This document shows, piece by piece, positions 7,867 to 15,670 of a stretch of DNA of 29,039 nucleotides. Source of the DNA: Streptomyces griseoluteus (GTDB lineage: Bacteria; Actinomycetota; Actinomycetes; Streptomycetales; Streptomycetaceae); the NCBI GenBank assembly GCA_000717735.1, contig JOBE01000070.1:1-29039 (forward strand). The letters are read 5' to 3'. Position 1 is the first letter of the stretch. Each line of letters starts with the position of its first letter. The notes under the pieces were generated by a model. That model searched no databases. It worked only from the letters and a program-made list of their open reading frames with translations, and was not told the origin of the DNA. The position numbers were made by a program, and so were the translations under genes.

Positions 7867-8757
7867 TCAGACCTGCTGGCCGGAGAGGCGCTCGACGGCG
7901 CGCAGCAGGGCCGAGTGGTCCAGGCCGCCGTCGCCCTGGGCACGCAGGGAGGCGACCAGCTGGGCGACGACCGCGCCGACCGGGAGGGCCGCACCGACGT
8001 TGCGGGCGGCGTCGGTGACGATGCCCATGTCCTTGTGGTGCAGGTCGATCCGGAAACCGGGCTTGAAGTCGCGGTTCAGGAAGTTGTCCTTCTTGCGGGT
8101 CAGGACCGTGGAGCCGGCCAGGCCGCCGTTGAGGACGTCCAGGGCGGCCTGGAGGTTCACGCCGGACTTCTCCAGGAAGACCACGGCCTCGGCGCACGCC
8201 TGGATGTTGACCGCGACGATCAGCTGGTTGGCGGCCTTCACCGTCTGGCCGGAGCCGTGCGGGCCACAGAGCACGATGGTCTTGCCGAGGGCCTCGAGGA
8301 TCGGCAGGGCCTCGTCGAAGTCGGCCTGCTCGCCACCGACCATGATCGAGAGCACGGCCTCGATGGCGCCGGCCTCGCCGCCGGAGACGGGCGCGTCGAT
8401 GACGCGGATGCCCTTCTCCTTGGCGTTCTTGGCAAGGTCGACCGAGGTCTGCGGGGTGATCGACGACATGTCGACGATCAGCGCGCCGGACTTCGCGTTC
8501 TCCAGGATGCCGTTCTCGCCGTAGGCGATGGCCTCGACCTGCGGGGAGGCGGGCACCATCGTGACGATGACGTCGGCGCCCTTCACGGCCTCGGCGATCG
8601 ACGGGGCGGCGGTGCCGCCGGCCTTCGCGAGGCGGTCCAGCTTGTCCTGCTCGAGCGTGAAGCCGGTGACCGAGTAGCCGGCCTTCAGGAGGTTCTCGGA
8701 CATGGGGGAGCCCATGATGCCGAGACCGATCCACGCGATCTTGGGGAGATTGCTCAT
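7867..8757 (-). CDS. glxR: 2-hydroxy-3-oxopropionate (tartronate semialdehyde) reductase
   Basis: Reduces tartronate semialdehyde made by Gcl to D-glycerate with NAD(P)H. The 296 residues show the beta-hydroxyacid dehydrogenase layout: Rossmann motif GLGIMGSPM at 11-19, substrate-binding DAPVSGG at 121-127, catalytic lysine K174 in GQTVKAANQ, and the C-terminal all-helical domain with KDMGIVTDAAR. The length is typical. ATG 8757 has GAGAGG about 11-16 bases upstream. It follows hyi with a 51-bp gap and no promoter visible, so both are probably one transcript. The hyi promoter carries the same 36-bp element as gcl, so the enzyme and its substrate supplier are likely controlled together. Confidence 0.95.
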   Translation of the reverse strand: MSNLPKIAWIGLGIMGSPMSENLLKAGYSVTGFTLEQDKLDRLAKAGGTAAPSIAEAVKGADVIVTMVPASPQVEAIAYGENGILENAKSGALIVDMSSITPQTSVDLAKNAKEKGIRVIDAPVSGGEAGAIEAVLSIMVGGEQADFDEALPILEALGKTIVLCGPHGSGQTVKAANQLIVAVNIQACAEAVVFLEKSGVNLQAALDVLNGGLAGSTVLTRKKDNFLNRDFKPGFRIDLHHKDMGIVTDAARNVGAALPVGAVVAQLVASLRAQGDGGLDHSALLRAVERLSGQQV

Positions 8758-8808
8758 GGTGAGGGTGCCTCTCGAAAAAACTGGTGGTACGGGGAGGGGG
8801 TCAGCCGG

Positions 8809-9642
8809 TCAGCGGGCCGCGCGGGCCTCGGCCGGGAGCCACTCGAAGGACGCGGCGGCGTCGGCGGCCTTGTACTCGAGGCCGATCCAGCCGTCGTAGC
8901 CGGCCTTCTTCAGCTCGTCGAGGAGCTGCTCCAGGGGCAGGTCGCCGGTGCCCGGCGCGCCGCGGCCCGGGTTGTCCGCGATCTGGACGTGGCCGGTCTT
9001 GTCGGCGTACTCCGCGATGACCTGGCTGACGTTCTCGCCGTTCATCGACAGGTGGTAGATGTCGAGGAGGAACTTGGCGTTGCCGAGTCCGGTGGCCGCG
9101 TTGACCTTGTCGACGACCTCGATGGCGGCGGGGGCGCTCACCAGGGGGTAGAGCGGCGACTCCGGCTTGTTGAGGGTCTCGATCAGCAGGATCGCGCCGA
9201 TCCGGTCCGCCGCGCGGGCGGCCAGGACCAGGTTCTCCAGGGCGAGGGTGTCCTGGATCTGCGGGTCGACGCCCTCGACGCGGTTGCCGTAGAGCGCGTT
9301 GAGCGCCTTGCAGCCGACCGAGGCGGCGAAGTCGGCGGCCACCTCGATGTTGGCGCGGAAGCGGTCCGACTCGTCCCCGGGCACGGAGAGGGCTCCGCGG
9401 TCGGGGCCGGGCAGCTGCCCGGCGTAGAAGTTCAGGCCCACCAGCTGGGTGCCGGCGTCCTCAAGGGCTTTCTTGAGGGCGTCGAGCTCGCTCTGCTCGG
9501 GGGTGGCGGTGTCGATCCAGGGCCACCACAGCTCGACCGCGGTGAAGCCCGCCGCGGCGGCGGCCGCGGGGCGCTTCAGGAGCGGGAGTTCCGTGAAGAG
9601 GATCGACAGGTTCACATCGAAGCGCTGGTCCGAGAATCCCAT
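8809..9642 (-). CDS. hyi: Hydroxypyruvate isomerase
   Basis: Interconverts hydroxypyruvate and tartronate semialdehyde; a TIM-barrel enzyme of the xylose-isomerase-like superfamily. The 277 residues give an ordinary length. Expected acid/metal residues are visible: E155 in LLIETLNKP, LLDIYHLSMN in the middle, HVQIADNPGRGAPG with its His/Asp-rich loop, and E256 in IGLEYKA near the end. ATG 9642 (MGFSDQRFDVNLSILFTELP) is the natural start; its ribosome binding site GGAAGGAG overlaps the right arm of the operator palindrome. It is the first gene of hyi-glxR and divergent from the thiamine-binding/HTH pair. A related sugar-phosphate epimerase activity is possible, but position beside glxR and near gcl argues for Hyi. 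Confidence 0.93.
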   Translation of the reverse strand: MGFSDQRFDVNLSILFTELPLLKRPAAAAAAGFTAVELWWPWIDTATPEQSELDALKKALEDAGTQLVGLNFYAGQLPGPDRGALSVPGDESDRFRANIEVAADFAASVGCKALNALYGNRVEGVDPQIQDTLALENLVLAARAADRIGAILLIETLNKPESPLYPLVSAPAAIEVVDKVNAATGLGNAKFLLDIYHLSMNGENVSQVIAEYADKTGHVQIADNPGRGAPGTGDLPLEQLLDELKKAGYDGWIGLEYKAADAAASFEWLPAEARAAR

Positions 9643-9656
9643 GAGGGGTGCGCTCC

Positions 9657-9721
9657 TTCCGTATCGCGGAAGTAAGTTTCTGTCTGACGGAATGTTGCAA
9701 GCTGGGCGGCGCGCTTGTCAA
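9657..9721 (-). promoter_or_regulatory. hyi-glxR promoter and motif A operator
   Basis: On the minus strand, consensus -35 TTGACA (9716-9721), 18-bp spacer, -10 CAACAT (9692-9697). The 36-bp motif A (9657-9692) starts on the last base of the -10 and runs to 14 bases before the start codon, ending in TTCCGC-GA-TACGGAA. It covers the transcription start and touches the ribosome binding site. Order and spacing of every conserved block equal those at gcl. Confidence 0.78.
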
Positions 9722-9766
9722 GAGGTCCCCGCAGGTCCGGGGCTCCCCTCGGGCCGGGTGGGGCCG

Positions 9767-9778
9767 TAGCGTGGGCCC
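9767..9778 (+). promoter_or_regulatory. Possible leaderless promoter
   Basis: A -10-like TAGCGT (9767-9772) ends six bases before the ATG at 9779, and no ribosome binding site precedes that ATG. This is the arrangement of leaderless transcripts, common in actinobacteria. No convincing -35 is visible. Confidence 0.45.
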
Positions 9779-10033
9779 ATGGTGCGTTTGAGAGTGGAGT
9801 TCACGACCGAGCCGTTCGACCTCGACGAGGCGCCGGCACACGCGGTCGTGGCCCGAGAGGTCATCCAGTCCGCCGAACTGGACGCGGTCGACGTCGGCCC
9901 CTTCGGCAACACGGCGGAAGGCGGCGCCGACGCGGTGCTCACCGCCGTCGACGCGCTGCTGCGCCAGTCGCTCGCGGCCGGCGCCACCCGCGTCTCTCTC
10001 CAGGTGAACGTGATCGGGGAGGGCGGCAAGTGA
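9779..10033 (+). CDS. Thiamine-binding protein (MTH1187/YqgV family, DUF77)
   Basis: An 84-residue protein with the small ferredoxin-like fold pattern of the thiamine-binding family: an opening beta strand (LRVEFTTEPF), helix with AREVIQSAELDAVDV, the conserved GPFGNTAEG turn, a helix (AVLTAVDALLRQSLAAG) and a last strand (TRVSLQVNVIGE). Relatives bind thiamine or a similar ligand and form tetramers; the true role is unclear. ATG 9779 probably starts a leaderless message. The stop overlaps the next gene by four bases (GTGA), so the two products are probably made together. Gcl needs thiamine diphosphate, which makes the position suggestive, but no direct link is shown. Confidence 0.8.
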   Translation: MVRLRVEFTTEPFDLDEAPAHAVVAREVIQSAELDAVDVGPFGNTAEGGADAVLTAVDALLRQSLAAGATRVSLQVNVIGEGGK

Positions 10034-10416
10034 GCGAGCACCCCTTGGTCGCGGCGGTGAAGCCGCTCGTCGACGCCATGGGCGCCGAGGTACTGGCCCC
10101 CGAGCAGGCGGAGGCCGACGACGTCGTCCTCTCCTGGGAGGGGGAGGACGTGCTCGCCGTACGGCTGCCGCAGCTGTCCGACTCGCTGGATCACATCCTG
10201 GCCGCGATGGAGCGGCGGCACGGGATGCCACTGGCCGAGCTCGACCGCAGGTCCAAGCAGGAGGTCGTCCGGCTCCTGGAGGCGCGCGGCGCCTTCTCGG
10301 TGCGCCATGGGGTGGAGACGGTGGCGGGTGCACTGGGTGTCAGCCGCTTCACCGTGTACAACTACCTCAACAGGGAGACCGCCCTGAACAGGGAAAAGGC
10401 CCCCAAGGGCGACTAG
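10030..10416 (+). CDS. HTH regulator with DauR-like (HTH_22) DNA-binding domain
   Basis: A 128-residue protein. Its C-terminal half matches the DauR/YheO-type HTH domain: VVRLLEARGAFSVRHGV followed by the helix-turn-helix ETVAGALGVSRFTVYNYLN (about 96-114). The N-terminal 70 residues are shorter than the YheO PAS domain that precedes this HTH in E. coli and may be a reduced sensor domain. GTG 10030 overlaps the TGA of the thiamine-binding gene (GTGA). A good rho-independent terminator follows. It sits between hyi-glxR and the uricase operon and is the only DNA-binding protein within the metabolic cluster, so it is a candidate regulator of it; this is inference. Confidence 0.82.
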   Translation: MSEHPLVAAVKPLVDAMGAEVLAPEQAEADDVVLSWEGEDVLAVRLPQLSDSLDHILAAMERRHGMPLAELDRRSKQEVVRLLEARGAFSVRHGVETVAGALGVSRFTVYNYLNRETALNREKAPKGD

Positions 10417-10434
10417 TTGATCATGTCTGACCAG

Positions 10435-10468
10435 AAGCCGTCGTCCGGATGTCGGGACGGCGGCTTTT
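10435..10468 (+). terminator. Rho-independent terminator after the HTH gene
   Basis: A 12-bp stem with one G-U wobble (10435-10446 with 10455-10466), 8-base loop, followed by TTTT (10465-10468). It begins 19 bp past the stop codon. Confidence 0.88.
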
Positions 10469-10478
10469 GCGTGGCCGA

Positions 10479-10522
10479 CTTTTCAACAAAGTGTTGACGT
10501 TGTGTTGCGGAGGGCGTTAGCT
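10479..10522 (+). promoter_or_regulatory. Uricase-operon promoter with motif B
   Basis: -35 TTGACG (10494-10499), 17-bp spacer, -10 TTAGCT (10517-10522). The inverted repeat TCAACA-AAG-TGTTGA (10483-10497) overlaps the -35, exactly as in the katA promoter. The 23-bp block 10479-10501 differs from katA at one position. Confidence 0.75.
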
Positions 10523-10571
10523 ATCCGCAGCCCGTCCGACGCACAGCGAAAAACAGCCACGGAGGCTTCCC

Positions 10572-11114
10572 GTGACTTCAGGTACGACACCGGGTCTCAC
10601 CCGGTTCAACACCTCGGCGGACAGCGAGGCCGTCGCCGCGCTCCACGAGGTGTGTTCCAGTTCGGCGTGGGGGAGCAGGATTCTCGCCCAGCGCCCGTAC
10701 ACCACCGCCGAAGCCCTCTTCCTCGCCAGCGACGCCGCCATGGCCGAGCTGACCGCCGAGGACCTGGCCGAGGCGATGGCGGGGCACCCGCCGATCGGTC
10801 GTCCGAAGGCAGGGGACCCGACCTCCTCCCGCGAACAGAGCGGGATGGCCGGCGCCTCCACGGAGCTCAAGGCCGAGATGCTCGAACTCAACCTGGCCTA
10901 CCAGGACACGTTCGGACACGTCTTCCTCATCTGCGCCACCGGTCTGACCGGCGAGCAGATGCGCGACGCGCTCCGGAAGCGGATCGGCAACTCGCCCGAT
11001 GCGGAGCGGGAGATCGTCCGCACCGAACTGGGCAAGATCAACCGCATCCGGCTGACCCGTCTCGTGGAGTCCCCCGAGACCCCCGAGACCTCCGAGGAAG
11101 AGAGCTCCGCATGA
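10572..11114 (+). CDS. uraD: OHCU decarboxylase
   Basis: 2-oxo-4-hydroxy-4-carboxy-5-ureidoimidazoline decarboxylase, third step of urate oxidation, giving S-allantoin. The 180 residues are helical with the family motifs: AGHPPIG (70-76, catalytic His72), TSSREQSGM (84-92, catalytic Glu88) and FGHVFLICATG. GTG 10572 is preceded by GGAGG with a 6-base gap. Its stop overlaps the ATG of the isourate hydrolase gene by four bases, so translation is coupled. First gene of the purine operon. Confidence 0.95.
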   Translation: MTSGTTPGLTRFNTSADSEAVAALHEVCSSSAWGSRILAQRPYTTAEALFLASDAAMAELTAEDLAEAMAGHPPIGRPKAGDPTSSREQSGMAGASTELKAEMLELNLAYQDTFGHVFLICATGLTGEQMRDALRKRIGNSPDAEREIVRTELGKINRIRLTRLVESPETPETSEEESSA

Positions 11115-11503
11115 GCACCGACACCACGGCCTCGGTGTCCACACACATCCTGGACACCAGCGTCGGCCGCCCCGCCGAGGGCGTCGCCATCACGCTCGCG
11201 GCCCGCAGCGGCTCCGACGCGGAGTGGATCGCGCTCGGCGGTTCGGCCACCGACGCGGACGGACGTTGCAAGGACCTCCCGGCGCTGCCGGAGGGCACCA
11301 CCCATGTACGTCTCGACTTCGAGGTCGAGCAGTACTTCGTGAACAAGAAGCAAGCCGAGGCGCAGCAGGACGCCCCCCGCGTAAGGGACAGCGGTGCGTT
11401 CTTCCCGGAGGTGGCGATCACGTTCGCCGTCACCCCGGGCGAGCATTACCACGTACCGCTGCTGCTCAACCCGTTCGGCTACTCCGTATACCGAGGGAGC
11501 TAG
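11111..11503 (+). CDS. uraH: 5-hydroxyisourate hydrolase (transthyretin-like)
   Basis: Hydrolyses 5-hydroxyisourate, the uricase product, to OHCU. The 130 residues are a transthyretin-fold protein with all the hydrolase marks: His12 in STHILDTSVGRPA, Arg52 in DADGRCKDL, His114 in HYHVPLLLNPFGYS, and the C-terminal YRGS tetrapeptide that distinguishes the enzyme from transthyretin. ATG 11111 overlaps the uraD stop (ATGA). Also called pucM or hiuH. The operon order uraD-uraH-uricase is common in actinobacteria. Confidence 0.97.
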   Translation: MSTDTTASVSTHILDTSVGRPAEGVAITLAARSGSDAEWIALGGSATDADGRCKDLPALPEGTTHVRLDFEVEQYFVNKKQAEAQQDAPRVRDSGAFFPEVAITFAVTPGEHYHVPLLLNPFGYSVYRGS

Positions 11504-11508
11504 CAGAC

Positions 11509-12432
11509 ATGCCCACGATTCTCGGCCAGAACCAGTACGGCAAAGCAGAGAACCGCGTCGTCAAGATCACGCGGGACGGCGACACCCACCACATCAAGGA
11601 CCTGAACGTCTCCGTCGCCCTCTCCGGCGACCTCGACGACGTCCACCTCACCGGCTCCAACGCCCACTGCCTCCCCACCGACACGACGAAGAACACCATC
11701 TTCGCGTTCGCCAAGGAGTACGGCATCGAGTCCGCCGAGCAGTTCGGCATCCACCTCGCCCGCCACTTCGTGACGAGCCAGGAGCCGATCAAGAAGGCCC
11801 GGATCCGGATCGAGGAGTACTCCTGGGAGCGCATCGCCTCCTCGGACGCCAACTCCAAGTTCATCGGCGCCGAAGAGGTCAACCACTCCTTCGCCCGCAA
11901 GGGCCAGGAGACCCGCGTCACCCAGGTGACCTACGACGGCGAGAAGTGGGAGGTCATCTCCGGCCTCAAGGACCTCGTCGTCATGAACTCCACCAACTCG
12001 GAGTTCTGGGGCTACATCAAGGACAAGTACACGACGCTCCAGGAGGCGTACGACCGCATCCTGGCCACGCAGGTGTCCGCCAGGTGGCGCTTCAACTGGA
12101 CCGACGACGACCAGCGCATGCCCAACTGGGAGCGGTCCTACGAGCAGACCCGCAAGCACATGCTGGAGGCCTTCTCGGAGACGTACTCGTACTCCCTCCA
12201 GCAGACGCTCTACCAGATGGCCTCGCGGATCATCAACCACCGCTCGGAGATCGACGAAGTCCGCTTCTCGCTCCCGAACAAGCACCACTTCCTGGTCGAC
12301 CTCGAACCCTTCGGCCTGAAGAACGACAACGAGGTCTACTACGCCGCCGACCGCATGTACGGCCTCATCGAGGCCACCGTCCTCCGCGACGGAGCCACGG
12401 CGCAGATCCCGGTCGACATGACCAACCTCTAA
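11509..12432 (+). CDS. pucL: Urate oxidase (uricase)
   Basis: Oxidises urate with oxygen to 5-hydroxyisourate and hydrogen peroxide, with no cofactor. The 307 residues contain two T-fold repeats. Active-site residues are visible and align in number with the Aspergillus enzyme: Lys12 (QYGKAEN), Thr57-Asp58 (LPTDTTKNT) and His259 (LPNKHHFLVDL). ATG 11509 has GAGGGAG upstream, overlapping the uraH stop codon. The peroxide product explains the shared promoter block with the nearby catalase gene. A hairpin follows before the permease gene and may reduce downstream expression. Confidence 0.97.
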   Translation: MPTILGQNQYGKAENRVVKITRDGDTHHIKDLNVSVALSGDLDDVHLTGSNAHCLPTDTTKNTIFAFAKEYGIESAEQFGIHLARHFVTSQEPIKKARIRIEEYSWERIASSDANSKFIGAEEVNHSFARKGQETRVTQVTYDGEKWEVISGLKDLVVMNSTNSEFWGYIKDKYTTLQEAYDRILATQVSARWRFNWTDDDQRMPNWERSYEQTRKHMLEAFSETYSYSLQQTLYQMASRIINHRSEIDEVRFSLPNKHHFLVDLEPFGLKNDNEVYYAADRMYGLIEATVLRDGATAQIPVDMTNL

Positions 12433-12448
12433 GCGGCATCTGAGTGAC

Positions 12449-12482
12449 CGGTCCCCGCCCGCCCGCAGTCGGGCGGGGACCG
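12449..12482 (+). terminator. Hairpin between uricase and the first permease
   Basis: A perfect 13-bp G+C stem (12449-12461 with 12470-12482) with an 8-base loop, 17 bp after the uricase stop. It lies inside the operon, so it is probably a partial terminator or a 3'-end stabiliser that sets enzyme-to-transporter ratio. Confidence 0.65.
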
Positions 12483-12504
12483 CACCAGACCGGAGGGAAC
12501 CCCC

Positions 12505-13923
12505 ATGGCACAGCCCACAAAGGGGCCGGCAACCGCCGAAGGCCCGTGTTCCACCCCGCCGTCCACCCCTGCCACGGCCTCGACAGAGTGCCACCCGGTG
12601 GACGAGAAGCTCCCCGCCTCGCGGCTCGTCCCCGCGGCGCTCCAGCACATCGCCGCCATGTACGCCGGCGTGGTCACCCCTCCGCTCATCATCGGCCAGG
12701 CCGTCGGTCTGGACGCCGCCGGGATGACCCGGCTCATCGCGGCCGGCCTGCTCATCGCCGGCTGCGCCACCCTCCTGCAGACCCTCGGCATCGGACGCTT
12801 CGCCGGCAACCGGCTCCCGTTCGTCAACGCCGCCTCCTCCGCCGGAATCGCGCCGATGCTCGCCATCGCGGAGACCAGCGCCCCGGGACACCAACTCCCC
12901 GCCATCTACGGCGCGGTGATGGTCGCCGGAGTCTTCTGCCTCGCCGTCGGACCCTTCTTCGGCAGGCTCCTGCGCTTCTTCCCGCCGCTCGTCACCGGCG
13001 TCGTCATCACCCTCATCGGGGTCACCCTCATGCCCGTGCCCGTCGGCTGGGCCCAGGGCGGCGACAGGACCGCCACCGACTTCGGCGCCATGAAGTACCT
13101 GGCGCTCGCCGGCTTCACCCTCGTCGTCATCCTGCTCTTCCAGCGCTTCGGCAAGGGCTTCGTCAAGCAGATCGCGCTGCTCCTCGGCCTCTTCATCGGC
13201 ACCCTCGCCGCCGTCCCCTTCGGGATGGCCGACTTCACCGCCCTGCGCGAGGCCCCCGTCGCCGCCCTGCCCACCCCCTTCGCCTTCGGCGCCCCCGAGT
13301 TCCAGCCCGCCGCGATCCTCTCCCTCTGCATCGTCATGCTGGTCCTCATGACCGAGTCCAGCGCCGGGATGCTCGCCCTCGGCGAGATCTGCGACCGGCG
13401 CAGCGACGGCCGGACCATCACCCGCGGACTGCGCACCGACGGCATCGCCACCCTCCTCGGCCCCGTCTTCGGCGGCTTCCCGACCTCGGCCTTCGCCCAG
13501 AACGTCGGCGTCGTGTCGCTGACCCGGGTGCGCTCCCGGTACGTGGTCGCCGTCGCCGGCGGCGCCCTGATCGTCCTCGGCACCTTCCCCGTCCTCGGCG
13601 CGGTCGTCTCGATGGTCCCGATGCCCGTCCTCGGCGGCGCCGGCATCGTCCTCTTCGGCTCGATCGCCGTCAGCGGCATCCGTACCCTGTCGGAAGCCGG
13701 ACTCGACGACAGCTCCAACATCATCCTGGTGGCCGTCGCGCTCGGAGCGGGCATCATCCCGCTCGCCGCGCCCACCTTCTACGCCGGCTTCCCGGCCTGG
13801 GCGCAGACCGTGCTCGGCTCCGGCATCAGCGCGGGCGCGCTCGTCGCCGTGCTGCTCAACCTGTTCTTCCACCATCTCGGCACCCGGAGCCGTCACACGG
13901 CCCCGGCACTCAAATCCTCCTAG
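12505..13923 (+). CDS. NCS2/NAT family nucleobase permease (urate/xanthine type), copy 1
   Basis: A 472-residue inner-membrane permease of the nucleobase-cation symporter 2 family, expected to have 14 segments. Family marks are the QH motif at 47-48 (LQHIAAMYAG) and the NAT signature starting at Q332 (QNVGVVSLTR). Substrate is probably urate, xanthine or a related oxopurine, from operon position and family. ATG 12505 has GGAGGG upstream. The first 30 residues are hydrophilic, Pro/Thr-rich and differ from copy 2, but from HPVDE onwards the two paralogues align throughout. Confidence 0.9.
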   Translation: MAQPTKGPATAEGPCSTPPSTPATASTECHPVDEKLPASRLVPAALQHIAAMYAGVVTPPLIIGQAVGLDAAGMTRLIAAGLLIAGCATLLQTLGIGRFAGNRLPFVNAASSAGIAPMLAIAETSAPGHQLPAIYGAVMVAGVFCLAVGPFFGRLLRFFPPLVTGVVITLIGVTLMPVPVGWAQGGDRTATDFGAMKYLALAGFTLVVILLFQRFGKGFVKQIALLLGLFIGTLAAVPFGMADFTALREAPVAALPTPFAFGAPEFQPAAILSLCIVMLVLMTESSAGMLALGEICDRRSDGRTITRGLRTDGIATLLGPVFGGFPTSAFAQNVGVVSLTRVRSRYVVAVAGGALIVLGTFPVLGAVVSMVPMPVLGGAGIVLFGSIAVSGIRTLSEAGLDDSSNIILVAVALGAGIIPLAAPTFYAGFPAWAQTVLGSGISAGALVAVLLNLFFHHLGTRSRHTAPALKSS

Positions 13924-13971
13924 GGTCCTGCCGTGCCCACACCACCCCAGAGGAATGAAGGAACCACCGCC

Positions 13972-15360
13972 ATGGCAGCACCTTCGGCAGCCCAGCGCAT
14001 CGTCATCGAGAACGCGGCGATCGCCACGGTCGACGCGAACGACACCGAGTACGCCTCCGGCTACCTCGTCGTCGCCGACAACAAGATCGAGTCCATCGGT
14101 GCCGGCAAGGCTCCCGAAGGCCTGGAGAACGTGGTACGGCGGATCGACGCCACCGGTCACCTGATCACGCCCGGTCTCGTCAACACCCACCACCACTTCT
14201 ACCAGTGGATCACCCGGGGCCTGGCGACCGACCACAACCTGTTCAACTGGCTGGTCGCGCTCTACCCGACCTGGTCGCGGATCGACGAGTCGATGGTCCG
14301 CGTCGCCGCCCAGGGCTCCCTGGCGATGATGGCCCGCGGCGGCGTCACCACCGCCATGGACCACCACTACGTCTACCCGAAGAACTCCGGCGACCTGTCC
14401 GGCGCCATCATCGGTGCCGCCTCCGACACGGGCGTCCGCTTCACCCTCGCCCGCGGCTCGATGGACATGAGCGAGAAGGACGGCTTCCTGCCGCCGGACT
14501 TCGCCGTCGAGACCACCGAGGGCGCGCTCGCCGCGACCGAGGAGACGGTGAAGAAGTTCCACGACGCCTCCTTCGACGCGATGACCCAGGTCGCCGTCGC
14601 CCCCTGCTCCCCCTTCTCCATCTCCACCCAGCTGCTCAAGCAGGGTGCCGAGCTGGCCCGCCGCCTCGGGGTGCGCATGCACACCCACGGCTCGGAGACC
14701 GTGGAGGAGGAGAAGTTCTGCCACGAGCTCTTCGGCATGGGCCCGACGGACTACTTCGAGTCCACCGGCTTCCTCGGCGAGGACGTGTGGATGGCGCACT
14801 GCGTCCACATGAACGACTCCGACATCGCCGCCTTCGCCCGCACCGGCACGGGTGTGGCGCACTGTCCCTCCTCGAACGCGCGCCTCGCCGCCGGCATCGC
14901 CCGCGTCCCCGACATGCTCAAGGCGGGCGTACCCGTCGGCCTGGGCGTCGACGGCACCGCGTCCAACGAGTCCGGCGAGCTCCACACCGAGCTGCGCAAC
15001 GCCCTCCTCATCAACCGTCTCGGCGCCCACCGCGAGGCCGCGCTCAACGCCCGCCAGGCCCTGCGCCTCGGCACCTACGGCGGCGCGCAGGTCCTCGGCC
15101 GCGCCGACAACATCGGCTCCCTCGAAGCCGGCAAGCTCGCCGACTTCGTCCTCTGGAAGATCGACGGCCTCGGCCACTCCTCGATCGCCGACCCGGTCAC
15201 CGCCGTCGTCTTCGGCGCAGCGGCCCCGGTCACCGCCTCGTTCGTCAACGGCCGGCAGATCGTCGAGAACAACCGACTGCTGTTCGCCGACGAGGAGCAG
15301 ATCGCGCGCGACGCTCGCGCGGAGGCGCAGCGCCTGGCCCGCATCACGGCCCAGGGCTGA
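13972..15360 (+). CDS. 8-oxoguanine deaminase-like amidohydrolase
   Basis: A 462-residue TIM-barrel amidohydrolase of the TrzN/AtzA/guanine deaminase group. The best match by recall is 8-oxoguanine deaminase, which turns 8-oxoguanine into urate. Metal and catalytic positions are visible: His73 and His75 in NTHHHFYQW, His237/His239 in MHTHGSE with Glu242, His276 and His279 in AHCVHM, and Asp327 in GVDGTASNES. ATG 13972 has AAGGAA upstream. It is in an operon that starts with uricase, so urate output would enter the pathway directly. Guanine deaminase or an s-triazine-type hydrolase are the alternatives, the first of which would yield xanthine. Confidence 0.85.
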   Translation: MAAPSAAQRIVIENAAIATVDANDTEYASGYLVVADNKIESIGAGKAPEGLENVVRRIDATGHLITPGLVNTHHHFYQWITRGLATDHNLFNWLVALYPTWSRIDESMVRVAAQGSLAMMARGGVTTAMDHHYVYPKNSGDLSGAIIGAASDTGVRFTLARGSMDMSEKDGFLPPDFAVETTEGALAATEETVKKFHDASFDAMTQVAVAPCSPFSISTQLLKQGAELARRLGVRMHTHGSETVEEEKFCHELFGMGPTDYFESTGFLGEDVWMAHCVHMNDSDIAAFARTGTGVAHCPSSNARLAAGIARVPDMLKAGVPVGLGVDGTASNESGELHTELRNALLINRLGAHREAALNARQALRLGTYGGAQVLGRADNIGSLEAGKLADFVLWKIDGLGHSSIADPVTAVVFGAAAPVTASFVNGRQIVENNRLLFADEEQIARDARAEAQRLARITAQG

Positions 15361-15375
15361 CCCTCCCCATGGAGT

Positions 15376-15403
15376 CCGACCGAGGGGGACGGCCCTCGGT
15401 CGG
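15376..15403 (+). terminator. Tandem hairpin 1
   Basis: A perfect 11-bp stem, 15376-15386 with 15393-15403, and a 6-base loop, 15 bp after the deaminase stop. Confidence 0.75.
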
Positions 15404-15405
15404 TC

Positions 15406-15432
15406 GCCGCGGACCCGAGCGGGGTCCGCGGC
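15406..15432 (+). terminator. Tandem hairpin 2
   Basis: A perfect 11-bp stem, 15406-15416 with 15422-15432, and a 5-base loop, starting two bases after hairpin 1. Confidence 0.75.
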
Positions 15433-15439
15433 AGCCCGA

Positions 15440-15480
15440 CCGGGAGACGCCGTACGCAGAAGACGTACGGCGTCTCCCGG
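15440..15480 (+). terminator. Tandem hairpin 3
   Basis: A perfect 17-bp stem, 15440-15456 with 15464-15480, and a 7-base loop CAGAAGA. The strongest of the three. Confidence 0.8.
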
Positions 15481-15670
15481 GACGGTGATGTCCGCCCGTA
15501 CCCCCACCGGGCACCCCGTCACCGCGTCGCGGACTCCCCACGCGCGCACCCCATCGCACGGCCCCGCACCGCCCCCGCAACGAGCCGCACCTCCTGCACC
15601 TCGCACCGCATCGCACCACCTCCCTGAACCCCGCGTCCCCGCCGACGTGTAACCGACCGGAGGAACCGCC

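Larger units (their letters stand above)
15361..15670. other. 310-bp gene-free gap inside the purine operon
   Basis: The first 120 bp hold three tandem hairpins. The remaining part (about 15486-15655) is strongly C-rich and G-poor on the plus strand with many CGCACC-like words and few purine runs, ending at a GGAGGA ribosome binding site before the second permease. No small gene with a ribosome binding site was found. The C-rich, unstructured stretch resembles a rho-utilisation region, which is speculative. Confidence 0.6.

Noticed and set aside
7768..9675. 635-codon plus-strand frame antisense to glxR and hyi
   Set aside because: Opposite strand holds two clear enzymes with complete active sites; this frame has no recognisable feature.
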